This document shows positions 45,747-56,472 of a stretch of 64,000 bases of DNA, piece by piece; positions within the stretch are counted from its first letter, which is position 1, and the number at the start of each line of letters is the position of its first letter. Under the pieces are notes generated by a model. It did not search any database. It had not been told where the DNA came from and saw only the letters and a program-made list of their open reading frames with translations. The stretch spans positions 29,452,318 to 29,516,317 of the forward strand of contig NC_087068.1 in NCBI RefSeq assembly GCF_963678635.1, read 5' to 3'. The stretch comes from Symsagittifera roscoffensis. Lineage: Eukaryota > Xenacoelomorpha > Acoela > Convolutidae. Both the position numbers and the translations under genes were made by a program.

Positions 45747-46533
45747 CATGGACAAACGCAGATCATGCGCTAACTGCGGGTCAGCTGATCATCATGTGGC
45801 GGATTGCACGACATACAAACAGGGCATGAAGAGTTTGGGATATGCACCCGATGAGGAAGATATGAGCCAGATGGAAGAACACGAGTTCTATAGCGGCTTG
45901 ATCATCAAAATAGGTACAAGATGCTTCTTCTGCAACCAAGAGGGGCACTTCAGGATGGACTGTCCGTTGTTTTGGGAAGCGGTTAAGAATCAGAGTCATC
46001 CAAAACACAAGTTGGCGCTAGCAGCGGTACAGAACCAGAGAAACAGACAAGGTGAATTTGAGACGAAAAACCTAGAAAGACCAAGTACGGAGCTACCGAC
46101 GAAAACAGTGAAAGCTGTAACACAAGGTAATAGTGCAATAGAGGCCACGGCAAAGAACGCCCTAGAAATATATTATGAGAAGGCGGCAGCGTAGGCTATC
46201 AACAAAGTGAAACAGGACCTGGCAGCGAAAGAAATAGAACAACGGCTGAAGCAAGAAATCGAAAGACAGAAAATGAACGAAACATTAAATTGCTCACAAA
46301 CAATACCAGAAGCTGCTGAGGGGTCGAAAAAAAATGGAAACTGCAACACTGTAAAAATGGTTACCGGAAAGCCATTTGGCATAACAAAGATTGGGGCAAG
46401 AACAATGTCAATAATCACTGTGGGCGGCCACGAAGTAACGAGGAACTTGAGCGAACCCAGTGACCAGACAATAATGCACACTGATGTGTACGCAGAGTTA
46501 CTTGAGTTGTATAAGCCCACAAACGACTTCTAG
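45706..46533 (+). pseudogene. Nucleocapsid with two CCHC zinc knuckles and Gag-Pol linker
   Basis: The frame contains CANCGSADHHVADC and CFFCNQEGHFRMDC, two complete CX2CX4HX4C knuckles, about 42 residues apart, expected to bind genomic RNA. After an in-frame TAG (46192) a charged helical segment follows, leading to IGARTMSIITVGGHEVTRNL and a stop at 46531. The protease frame overlaps from 46484, one base out of register. Whether that shift is programmed cannot be judged in a copy with several accidental frameshifts. Confidence 0.82.
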
Positions 46534-47296
46534 AGCATTGAAGGCACTACTCACGAGAGGGGGTAGCAAGTCGGTACGTGTTGATAACAGGTACACAGAA
46601 GCTTATGGTCCACATGAGGTGATGCTAAATATAGATGGCATCTATACGAAAACAATGATAATATGTGATGAAGACTTAATTGGGCAAATCTACGTGGGAA
46701 AAGAAGAGTTGAAAGTGAGATTGATTGGACACTGCGCCAAGCTTGAAGAAGATGCAATGCACATCGGGACAGAGGCAGATGTGACAGCACATGTGCTAGA
46801 CATAAGATGTAAAAAGACTCAGTTACGTGGGTTACTTGATACGGGAGCAGTCTTGAGTGTCATACCAATCGAAACTTGGGAACGAATGGGCTTCAACAAA
46901 GATGATTTGATAGATTCGAGAATACGGTTGTCAGCTGCAAACAAAGGGGCCTTGCGGGTGATGGGCAGAACGCCGATAATAGCCCTCAATCTGGGGGAAC
47001 GTAACCTGTGGATGAGCTTTCTTGTGGTAGAAAACCTAGATGAGTATGACCAATTTATTTTAGGCAGAGACTTCATCAGGAACTTTGATGTAGCGATTGA
47101 TCTAAGCAATGCAATGTTCAGGATACGGAACCCGGATAGGAGGTACGCAATCAAACCGGTAAATTTAATAATGGCAAATGAAACCAAAGCACCGGTATTC
47201 TTGAGTAGGAGGGTGAGGCTAAATGCAAACGAGGCGGCGATCGTAAGCTTACGAATGAAAAATTACAATGAACTAAGTGACAACAAGCAGGTATGA
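46484..47296 (+). pseudogene. Aspartic protease
   Basis: About residue 119 of this 270-codon frame is the catalytic motif LLDTGAVLSVI (DTGA at 46838-46849). About 80 residues later FILGRDFIRNFDVAIDL supplies the hydrophobic-G-R/D block that supports the active site in retropepsins. It would cut the Gag-Pol polyprotein. The domain itself is uninterrupted. The frame ends at TGA (47294) but the same frame carries on into RT. Confidence 0.85.
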
Positions 47297-48882
47297 ATAG
47301 TCCCAAATCCAAATAGTCAAAGTGCTGCTTTTTTAGGAAGATCCTTCTTGATCACGAAGAGCGGTCTCTGCGTGAGTGTCTTGTTGAATACCCTTGACAT
47401 GCCAATCACGATACAGAGGAGGAGGAAACTGGGATATGCTTTACCTGTAAAAACTCGATATGAAATGACTGAAAACCATAAACAAAATGAAGTTGTTGAT
47501 TGTCCAAATCATAGGGACAAAATTTGTATCTTGAGACGATTGAATAAAATAAAAGATTCATCAGGTCTTGTGAAGTCACTTAAGTCAGAGACAGACGATG
47601 GACTATCGAGCAGTTCGAATTTCCCGGAACGGCCCACACTAGATGAAATACAGAGTGATAAACCGGTCTTACCGGAAATTGAACACTTAAGAGACACGTT
47701 AACGGACGAACAGCTCGAAGCCATCAAGGACGTACTAGAACGGAACGAGGAGGATTTTTCAAGACATAAGGCAGACATCGGGTGTTGTAATTTTGTTGAG
47801 CATGAAATAGAACTTGAGGAAAACGCAATACCGCACAGGGAGGGGGCGAGGCGCATGACCCCACACAAATCGGATGCGTGTAGAAAGGAGATTGAGACGC
47901 TACTAGAGTATGACATGATAGAACCGTTCAAATCACCGTGGGCGTGTGGAGTAGTGATGGCCAAAAAAAAGGCGACCAGTTGAGGTTTTGTTGTGACTTT
48001 TGACACCTGAACTCCGTCACGGTGAAGGATGCCTATCCCATACCTAGGGTTGATGAGAGTCTCTCGAAGTTAGGTGATGCAAAATTTTTTATGACTCTTG
48101 ATTTAGGCTCGGCCTTTTGGCAGGTACCACTCAGGAAACAGGACAGGGACAGGACAGGGTTTGCCTGCGAGTTGGGTCTGTTTCAATGGAAACGGATGTC
48201 GTTTGGACTATGAAATGCCACTGCCACGTTTCAGCGGCTGATGGCACACGCGCTGATAGGCGTGACGAAAAAGTACGGCAATCTGGTAACGTGCTACGTG
48301 GATGACATGGTAATAGCGACACCCACACTGGAGGACCAAATTGAGAGACTTGACGAAGTATTTGCGTGCATGAAGAGGTCGGGGCTGAAGTGCAAACCAT
48401 CAAAGTGTGAGATACTCAAGGACTCGATAAAATACTTGGGCAGGATGGTGGACAAACACGGCATCAGACCAGATCCAGACGCAGTAGAAGCAGTTCTAAG
48501 TTGGAAATCGCCGAAAATGGAACACCAATTGATGAGCTTTCTGGGTTTTGCAAATTACTACAGAGAATTCGTCAAAGGCTATGCAGACAAGGTTTATCCG
48601 ATGCAACAGTTAATGAGGCACAAGGGCAAGAAGTTCACGTGGAACAACACAGCGGAAGAGTCATTCCAGAGAATAAAGAAAGAGTTGTGCGAGGCACCAG
48701 TACTAGGGATGCCAACAGAGAAAGGGATGTACGTGCTGGATACGGACGCGTCGGTAGTAGCGATATCTGGAATACTCCACCAGGAACAAGAGTGGAACGG
48801 GAAGACAGTCTTGAGACCAATAGCGTACGGGAGCAAAGTCCTAAGTGACACGGAAATGAAGTACGGAGCACCGAAGGCATAG
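47297..48882 (+). pseudogene. pol: Reverse transcriptase and start of RNase H
   Basis: Frame 47348-47980 ends in the RT finger region (IEPFKSPWACGVVMAKKK), where an extra A shifts it. It continues at 48022 with VKDAYPIPRVDESL, LDLGSAFWQVPL (catalytic Asp) and the YVDD active site at 48295-48306, then LGFANYYREFVKGYADKVYP. RNase H begins with YVLDTDASVVAISGIL. Stops at about 48000 (TGA in the D-F-x-H-L-N block), 48211 and 48880 look like point mutations in otherwise conserved motifs. All key RT residues are present, so decay is recent. Confidence 0.9.
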
Positions 48883-49530
48883 ATGTTCTCGGTGGTTACC
48901 TCTGTCGAGAAATATAGGGCATACCTAGGCAGCGAGCCATTCAAGCTGCGGGTCGACAACAGGGCACTAAGCTGGCTGAAGACGTACTCAATGGACCAAA
49001 GTTACATTGGGAGGTGGATAGTTCGCCTGGACGGATACAATATGATAATTGAGCATAGAACACGAGACAAACATCAAAATGCTGACAGCTTGAGCAAGAA
49101 GACGGAGTTCTACGAGAGACAAGAACAGAGGGAGGCAGATAGACCTGAGATCAAGGATGGCTTCTCCTTCATGGACAAGGAAACGTATGACAGACTTCCT
49201 CTCACGAGATGGTTGGACAAATCAGGCAAACCAATAGAAGATTACCCCGAAAGACCAAAAGATACTACGAAAGAAACAATCTTGAAAAAGGACCGAGGGA
49301 TGCCGATAGGAATAATGCTCAATTCAAAGATCGCGAGGAAGACGCTCAAAGCAAAAGGCTATGATCTCAACCAGGTAGAGACGGGGGAAGCACAAATAGA
49401 CGAAGACTTAGGGGGGTTACTCGAGAAATTACCAGATGATAGGCCCGTGGTTCAAGAAAACTGTAAGGAGGAACCTTAGGTCACAATACTGCGAAAGAGC
49501 GGGACAGCTAGTGATAGAAATACCTCGAAT
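48883..49530 (+). pseudogene. RNase H C-terminal half and Pol linker
   Basis: Continues in the same frame as RT after one TAG, with LRVDNRALSWLKTY and IIEHRTRDKHQNADSLSK, the closing blocks of Ty3/gypsy RNase H (final catalytic Asp in the ADSLSK block). A charged linker of about 130 residues follows, longer than in small gypsy elements, to a TAG at 49477. Confidence 0.85.
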
Positions 49531-51225
49531 GTGACTAACCTTGATGGGAAGGAAGTGGTGCGGTCACTGGTTGAAAAGATCCCAACCGAATTACTTGAAC
49601 AGACTAGAGTTAGGAGAAAGAGAGTGGAGTTCAAGGAAGAAGCTGAATACCTGGGACTAGGTCAAGAGTCCGGGGAGCGGTCCACGTCCACGGAAGAAGA
49701 AAACACTGAAGGAGAAAATTTGTCCGGGGAGTGTGAAATGTGGGATGAGGACTCGGAAGCGAGCAGTGACAATCAAGATAGTCTCTGCATGATATTGGCA
49801 GAAGAAAAGATTAGACACCACGACAGGGAATTACAAACAGATTCGTCCTCAGGAACCTTCAACTTGGACGTGCAGGAAATACGAGGTGGTGAAGAACTGG
49901 AAAGGATTGCAGTTTCGAGGAAGCCATTCAGGGAACTATCATGCAATTCAAATGTGAGAACAAACCTGGTGCCAGAAGATGACATGAAGGTAGTAAAGAG
50001 GATAGTATGCGTGAAGCTGAATGACGACGTCCACAACCCTGGGGAGATGAATGGGCAGATCATGGCGCTGAAGGAACATGTCAAGGCGAGGTATAGGCTG
50101 TCGGACCTCGTAAGAGCCCAGAAGAATGACAAGATGACAAGCAATCTCTCCAAATGGATCCGAATGGGGTCCAAGGAGAAAGGGGAACTTGAAGGGGACC
50201 GCTACAAGATCCTGAGCCAGTTCTACAAAGAGAGGAAAGAGTTACTCTATCACACGGCTGACGGGGTGGTAGCATGCAAGAGAAAAGACAAAGACAAGAT
50301 ACTACACAAGCACAACCTCATCATATTACCACAATTGTATCAGACAGAGGTGCTGTTCAGATCACATGACCAAATGGGGCACCAGGGGATAGACAAGGCG
50401 CAACAAAGAATACTTCACAGGTTCGATTGGCCGGGATTGAGGAAAGCCTGTGAGAGGTGGGTGAATGCATGCCCGGCATGCTTGCAAGTGAAAGACCCAA
50501 GGAAGATGAAATTCCCACTCAAGTCGGTGGAAAGCTCGGAATTTAATGAAGTGGTGCAAATAGACCATCAGAAGATCTGTATGACGGAGTCGGGGTATAA
50601 CCAGATACTGGTTATAATTGATCACTTCACAAAGCTGGCAGAAGCGGTGCCGTGTCAAACAGCTTCGGCAGAGGAGACTTGTGACCACTTGATAACCCAT
50701 TGGATATCAAGGTATGGTTGTCCAATGACTTTTCAGTCAGACAACGGCAAGGCCTTTGTGGGGGACTTGACTAAAGAATTAATGAAGAGGTCACACATTG
50801 CTCAAGCACACTCAACGACTTACCATCCTCAGACCAACGGGCTGGTAGAGAGACAGAATAGAACGTTGGTGAGCATGCTGAGGGTATACTGCTCTAGATA
50901 CATGACGGACTGGGATAAGTATCTGCCGCAAGTCGTAGGGGCATACAACAGTACTCAACACTCAACGACGGGAATCAGTCCATTCATGATGTTGACAGGC
51001 AAAGAGAAAGCGATGCCCTTGACGTTCTTTTACCCGGAGTATGAAGGGAAGAGGACGTCGCCTTAAGCTTACGTGAAAGAAGCGATCAGGAGACAGCAGG
51101 AAATAAACGAGCTATGCAGGAGGAACACTGCGCAGGCACAAATGAGAAAGCGCAAGAAATATGATGAAAAGATATTACAGGCAAAAAAATATGAAGTGGG
51201 CCAGTATGTGTGAGTTTTTCAGAAT
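49531..51225 (+). pseudogene. Integrase (HHCC and D,D-35-E)
   Basis: An acidic linker occupies the first 200 residues. The HHCC zinc-binding domain follows: SHDQMGHQG, then WVNACPACLQVK. The catalytic triad is D at 50563, D at 50740 (FQSDNGKAF) and E at 50848 (GLVERQNRTL), exactly 35 residues between the last two. The frame is open to TAA at 51064 and continues in the same register past a TGA near 51211. Integrase inserts the cDNA; the 3-bp flanking duplication here is shorter than the usual 4-6 bp of this superfamily. Confidence 0.92.
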
Positions 51226-52180
51226 GTGATACCGCCCAAAGGGACGAAGAAACTACTCAAGAAATGGAGAGGACTATTCATGATAACTGAAGTACATCAA
51301 CAAGGACGGTTCTACCGCTTGAGTACTGGGCGAGCAGCACATTATGAGAACCTGAAGCCTCATGTCCCATCCCCAGAGGACTGGTGTATACCAAAGGACA
51401 TGGAGGGACTAGAGTACATACTGGTAGAACGAGCATGTGAAGTGAAGGAAAGAGGCACCAGAGATAAGAATGATGGCAATGAGAACTTGAGTTTGGATGA
51501 CAATGAAAAAATAGATGCGGACTCTGATGCGGAGTCTTTTTTGGAAGAAGATTGGAACGATCCGGAGCAAGGTGAGGTGCCGAGGTGGACTGAACCAGAC
51601 TTGTCAATACCAGCGGGGACAAGGAGTGGCAATCGCAAACGCACAGGCATGAGGTACAACAGGTATGGGGACGACTTCCTGATCGACAAGATACAACCTG
51701 ATGACCTAGGCAAAGAACTAATAAGTGTGGGCGAGCTGACGGCAGATGGTGAATGGCAGATCATAGATGATAATGATCACTACCCACAGGAAGACTACTC
51801 GACGCCGGAGCGGGAGACGGATTTAGAACAGAGTGAGATAGAGAGGAGGGAGAATACGAACCTGAGGATATTAGAATGGATGCGCGATGTCAAGAACGGA
51901 AGCGAGGAAGGACAGAGCATACAGCAAGTTGACATATCAGCGGGGAAGTACATGAAAACGGAGGATCCTCTTTTCGGCTGGACGGCAACAGACAGCCCGC
52001 TCGACATTCCGCCAGATAATTCAGACCCAGCATCATCGACGGGGACGTCGATAAATATTTTTGTTTGGGGAGTGGGGGTAGGACTTACCCACACCGAAAA
52101 TTTGATGATAAAGAAACTCAGAGAAGTGAGAGAAAAGTGCGGGATGGAACTGGAAGGGGAGGAGGCCGAGCCTACCATAG
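51226..52180 (+). pseudogene. Integrase C-terminal (GPY/F-like) domain and acidic linker
   Basis: Starts with KLLKKWRGLFMITEVHQQGR, FYRLSTGRAAHYENLKPHVP, matching the small beta-barrel at the integrase C-terminus of Ty3/gypsy elements. About 270 residues of acidic, low-complexity linker follow (runs such as DADSDAESFLEEDW), leading without a frame change into the macro-like region. Confidence 0.75.
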
Positions 52181-52677
52181 GACGGAATTGCAAAACGAAG
52201 TTTGAAAAACCAAACGAATACTCAGAAAACATCCTGATAACGGATAGTGACTTCATCCTGTCAAACAGGACTAGCGCGATCTGCGTCACGGCGGACATGA
52301 GTTTCAAATCAAGATTGGAAGCTGACTTCAAAAGAGAGTGATAGAATGTGGAGTTTCTGTTCAGACAGAGACCAGGACTGGGAGGGATGGCAGCGCTTCC
52401 ACCATCAGTAGCACAAGTCCCGGGCAAATATCTGTGCTTCCTAGTGACGAGGGTCAATGACAGGAACACAATTGATCCCGAACACGTGATGTTGGCAATA
52501 ACAAGACTACGAGACTTCATGATTGAAAGAGGGATAACGGAGGTCTCAATGCCGGTGTATGACCCAAACAGGGGCAAATTGAGCCCAAGGGAATTGTACG
52601 CTATCCTACACGTGGTCTTCACAGAAACTGAGATAATGGTGCATCTTCACAAGAAATACTACTTGAGCATCGCCTGA
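52181..52677 (+). pseudogene. Macro-domain-like module fused after integrase
   Basis: In the same frame as Pol, a segment ICVTADMSFKSRLEADFKRE, two successive stops (TGA, TAG at 52339-52344), then FLFRQRPGLGGMAAL, YLCFLVTRVNDR, RLRDFMIERGITEVSMPV and HVVFTETEIMVHLHKK. The order (ligand loop with F-K, a G-x-x-A-L strand, Y-x-x-F-L-V-T, long helix, I-x-x-V-S-M-P strand, E-I-x-V strand) matches the OARD1/TARG1-type macro domain of ADP-ribose hydrolases. The catalytic Lys and Asp of that family appear replaced (T-R for T-K; no Asp after the M-P strand). It may therefore bind ADP-ribose or RNA rather than cleave. Assignment is by pattern only. Confidence 0.68.
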
Positions 52678-53142
52678 GTCGGGTACGCGGGGGTCTCGAG
52701 CTGGGCATGAGGGAAGAATCTCGAGTTAGGTGTGGGGGTACAAAACAGGTAAATAATCTTAGAGGTGATTGGCATGACAATTAATATTTTAAATGATTGA
52801 TGGTGCTAAAACATAAAATGAATCTGCATGTTTTTAAAAAATTTCCAATTGAACTATTTTAGTAGGACGAAAAGGAAAGGGTTTTAACTATAGAAGTGAA
52901 GGGTGTTTTTAGGTTAAGAACACAGCCTGTTAGCCTAAAAATCGGGTGTTATTTTCAGATTGATTTGGTAAAGTCAAATTGACTACCCAACTGTATTCAA
53001 TTGAAGAAAGAGAGCGCAAATTGAACGACACCTCAAGAAGAAAACTCAAGTTGCTCAGGTAAAACTCAAGTTGCTCAGGTAAAACTCAAGTTGCTAGTAC
53101 TCAAGATCACTTGAAAATTACGGAAATGGCAGATCGAAGTCC
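52678..53142 (+). promoter_or_regulatory. AT-rich spacer between Pol and the downstream ORFs
   Basis: Non-coding and markedly more AT-rich than either flank. It holds a good splice-acceptor candidate (TTATTTTCAG ending at 52958) and a 20-bp tandem repeat (CTCAAGTTGCTCAGGTAAAA, two full and one partial copy, 53045-53096), each full unit containing CAG/GTAAAA. Such a spacer fits production of the downstream ORF from a spliced or separately started RNA, comparable to env expression; this is inference. Confidence 0.55.
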
Positions 53143-54576
53143 ATGTCATCGGCTTCGAAAAAACCCACAGTTGACGAGTTGTACAGACGTCTGAGGGAAC
53201 TGGATTATACTCAAGTGGATGAGAGAATGGCAGTGATGTTGAATGCCATCCTCCAGTTGGAGGAGCAGGGCGAGTGCCGGGAGTCTGCGACAGAAGCGAT
53301 TTTGATGGTAGGCTACACCACCGATGGAATATCCAATCAAGAGCAAACCAGGTGGCTGTCCTGGAACGTGGATGGAGCAATAAGGGGGTTCGACTTGGCA
53401 AGGAACCCTGGCTTGAGTAACAATACGGAGTATGGTGCAGGGGAGTTCCCACTGCCGGTCAGACCATCAGTCAGATCCACGGGCCAGAGCACGAGCAAGA
53501 CACCATTGATGTCACGGGCGCAGCAGACGGGGGAAGCGTATCCGGACGTCAGTATCATGAAGAGAGAGCTTGAGATGACTCAGCGGGAGAGGAACAAGGC
53601 GAACCTCGACCGGGATCAAGCGAAGCTCGAGGGAGATCAGGCCAAACTTGAGAGGGATCAAGCGCGGAGGGAACTGGACATGTTGAGAGCTGAACAGCTA
53701 CAGGCAGAAAGGGTGCGAGAGAATGCCGCGAATTCCGAGCAGCTGAAGTCGGAGCTTGAAAGGATCCAGCTACGACAACGCGAGCTCGACATGCAGAAAG
53801 GGGCTAGGCCCAAAGAGCTGGTGGTGACCAGCTCAAGACCAGAGTCACGTATGGAGGTGGATGAAGCTCCTAGGTCGAAGGGACGATTTAACCTCGATCG
53901 CGCGGCTCAAGAACATATGAACGAAGGGTTGGAAGTGTGGATACCGACTGAATCAGCGTCCTCCCTGCGTGGTCTAGAGACACAAGTAATACGCCCGTTG
54001 ATGGACGTCGCGCTGCCTGGATATACACCAATTTCGACCCCGGGTAGTAGTCAGGTGAGTGGTAGCTCGTCACGACTGAAAGAGTTGCACGAGCGGCTAC
54101 AGCTAAGGAGTCGCGAGAGTCCAGCAAGAGTGGAGCTACCCTCGACGTGGGGGGAGCAACCTGTCAGGAGTGTGGTGATCTCAAGTTACAAGAAGAATAC
54201 GGAAGGTAGATACCACAGGCACAATCGGATGGACTGGAGCACGGCGCAGAGAGACAGAAGAGGTTGCTTCCATGACGCAGCTTGGGTGGAATACCTCACT
54301 CATCCGCGCGTGCCCGAGGGGGCGGTCCACCTGATCATAGGGGACAGCTTGTTGCGGGTGCTGACCCGGATTCAGTCCCATTGGCAAACGGGGATCTTGA
54401 GCTTCACTGGAGCTGCGACGCCGCAGATGTTAGCAACGCTTGAGATGCTAGGGATGGCAAGAGTGTACACGGTGATTCTGATGGTCGGGACGAATGACGT
54501 GTCCAGGGGGGAAGCAAGGAAGGTGACGAGGCTGCACGACAAGTTGAGCTGCATTCTTGAGGAATTTCGGATTTAA
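53143..54576 (+). pseudogene. Accessory ORF3, part 1: coiled coil and SGNH hydrolase N-terminal half
   Basis: A 477-codon frame. Residues 1-60 are helical. About 145-235 form a charged coiled coil with repeated RDQAKLE units. The segment 250-380 is disordered. From residue 394, HLIIGDSLLRVL gives SGNH block I with the nucleophile Ser in GDS (54340-54348), and VILMVGTNDVSRGEARKV gives block III (Asn 451). The frame stops at TAA 54574, in register with the next ORF, so this is one protein broken by a point mutation. SGNH enzymes hydrolyse esters or remove acetyl groups; the substrate is unknown. It occupies the place where retroviruses keep env. Confidence 0.82.
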
Positions 54577-55887
54577 ATGGATCCGGCCATTCTTACGGTG
54601 TGCACCATCCCTTACAACATGAAAGCGGACCAACATGCAATGGAGATGAACACAAAAGTGAGAAACCTGAACGAAATAATCAGGCAGATACACCAAAGAA
54701 GCGTCCTCCCCGTTGGGCAGTTGGACGTGGCCGAGCAAATGGAGCTATCTGCTTTCCCTGACGATGCATCCTCGGATGGGATTCACTTTGATAGGCCCAG
54801 AGGGGTGGAGTGGTTAAATGACGTCTTCCAAAGGCACATCAGCACATTGGAGACAGAGTTGCTAGAGACGGCACACGTCACATTCGGACCACCCCCAAAT
54901 CCACCCTTCTTCAACCCGAGGGCTTTGTCCAGTCGCTTGGGTGCGATGGCCGATTCTAGAGACAGCTCGAGGAACAGCCGGACCAAGTTGCCGGGCGCCG
55001 CGCCCATGGAGGCTGAGGAGGCAACGTCATCAACTCCTCAGGGACCAGTAACATCCTCGGTGGTGGTGGCGGAGAAGAAGAAACTGGAGAGGCCAGCGGA
55101 GACCAGCAGGTCGAGATATGTGGAGAAGGTGAAGAAGCTGGACTTGGAAGACCTGGAATGCAGGCTGGAGTTAGCGAAAGCTTTGGGTCTTGAGCGGGTG
55201 TCGCACGAAGACTTGGGTAGACACGAGTGCGTGGACTGGCTGAAGGCTCACAAGACACATTTCTCGAGAGCGAAAATGATGGAGACGGCGGATCTGACTG
55301 GGATTCCCACAAAATCGGTAATGGGATCTATCAACTACAGACCTCTCAAGTCATTGGGGAGTCCGGGACTCATGGTGGAGCCTCCCAAGCACCGAACCAG
55401 TATTGCCAGGATTAGGGAGGCCACTCCAGCACAGTTGAGGGTGGTGGACAAACTGATGGATCCGAGAGAAATGGAATTACCAGACGCCGCTTATGAAGGT
55501 ACGCGATTAGCCAACGACCCCAGATACGGGAAACCCTGCGGGAGTACACAGCTGGCCAAATCCTTGGCGGTTTATGATAGGGCAGACCCAGTCGCTGCGA
55601 GGGTGGTCATCGTGGCGGGATCGGACTTTGAGGGAACGTCTCCCAAGTTATTTTGGCCGGAAACTTTGATATATTCACTGCCGGGAGCGGAGCTAAACCA
55701 GATGTTAACCCTGGTGGTGGCAATAAAATCGGAGATGCCTTGCGAACCTGAGCTACTGCTATTTGCAGGGATGAACGATCACTTGCATGCGACGGGGTTT
55801 CTTGAGCAGCTCAAGGGTAATAAACCGGCACCAAAGAAGATCTGGGACGCCATCCAGACATTATTTGCAGCCATGAATGAAGTATAA
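54577..55887 (+). pseudogene. Accessory ORF3, part 2: SGNH C-terminal half and second SGNH-like region
   Basis: Same frame as part 1. It opens with LTVCTIPYNMK (block IV-like strand), then DASSDGIHFDRPRGVEWLND, where D and H (54775-54786) complete the SGNH catalytic triad about 146 positions after the Ser. After a proline/serine linker and helical stretch (RYVEKVKKLDLEDLECRLEL), a second region reads ARVVIVAGSDFEG and LLLFAGMNDHLHATGF, which looks like a degenerate second SGNH fold with a G-x-N-D block but no clear Ser or His. The frame ends at TAA 55885 but stays open in register afterwards. Confidence 0.78.
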
Positions 55888-56472
55888 GAGAACGTTGCCT
55901 CACGATTTGGCTCCAAGACAAAAGTAGCGTTCACGACGTCCCCCGGGTACGCGAGCATGCCTCCCGCTCTGCAATTTGTGTATGCGATCTTGATCTTGAT
56001 AGCAGAAGGGAATGGGTGGCGTATTCTGATGGCAGCTCCCAATCGGGAGGTGGAACCTACGAACTTGAGACTTCGCAGATCAGAACTGGCGGCGGCATGG
56101 GCGGATGTGTCCCACGCGTTGAGGGGCTTCTACGAGTTGGCTGACATCCTCATCGTATTGGACGAGGTCCTCTTGCTAGAGATATCCAATTTCGCTAGGC
56201 AACTCAAGATCAGTCCGATTATAGGGGATGATCATCCAGTGGTGACTCACCTGACGGCCAGTCTGTGGTTTCGAAGCATGGAGTTGACCATCACAAGCTC
56301 CACCAGTAAATCTAGAGGGCCGAGCAACGAGAGGAAGAACGTGGCCGCAGCGGAGAAGCAGCTGGAGTCGATGGTGTATCGACTGACACAAGAGAGAGGC
56401 AGGTGGCCCTTCTTGACACCAAGGCTGGAGAACGCCACGGAGAAGACAAGAGAAGGTGCACCACTTCTGTGA
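55888..56472 (+). pseudogene. Accessory ORF3, part 3: rest of the second SGNH-like region
   Basis: Continues in frame: KVAFTTSPGYASMPPALQFV, then LIAEGNGWRILMAAPNREVE, LRLRRSELAAAWADVSHALR, ELADILIVLDEVLLLEI. Alternating strands and helices fit the back half of an SGNH-like Rossmannoid fold. It ends at TGA 56470, where a small indel moves the coding frame. Confidence 0.65.

Noticed and set aside
45081-55887. Many in-frame stops at or near domain borders of the LTR element, possibly programmed read-through
   Set aside because: Stops also fall inside conserved motifs (RT D-F-x-H-L-N, F-G-L-x-N-A, the macro-like domain, the SGNH domain) and are accompanied by frameshifts. With about 3% LTR divergence, roughly a dozen stops over about 6,000 codons is what random mutation would give.
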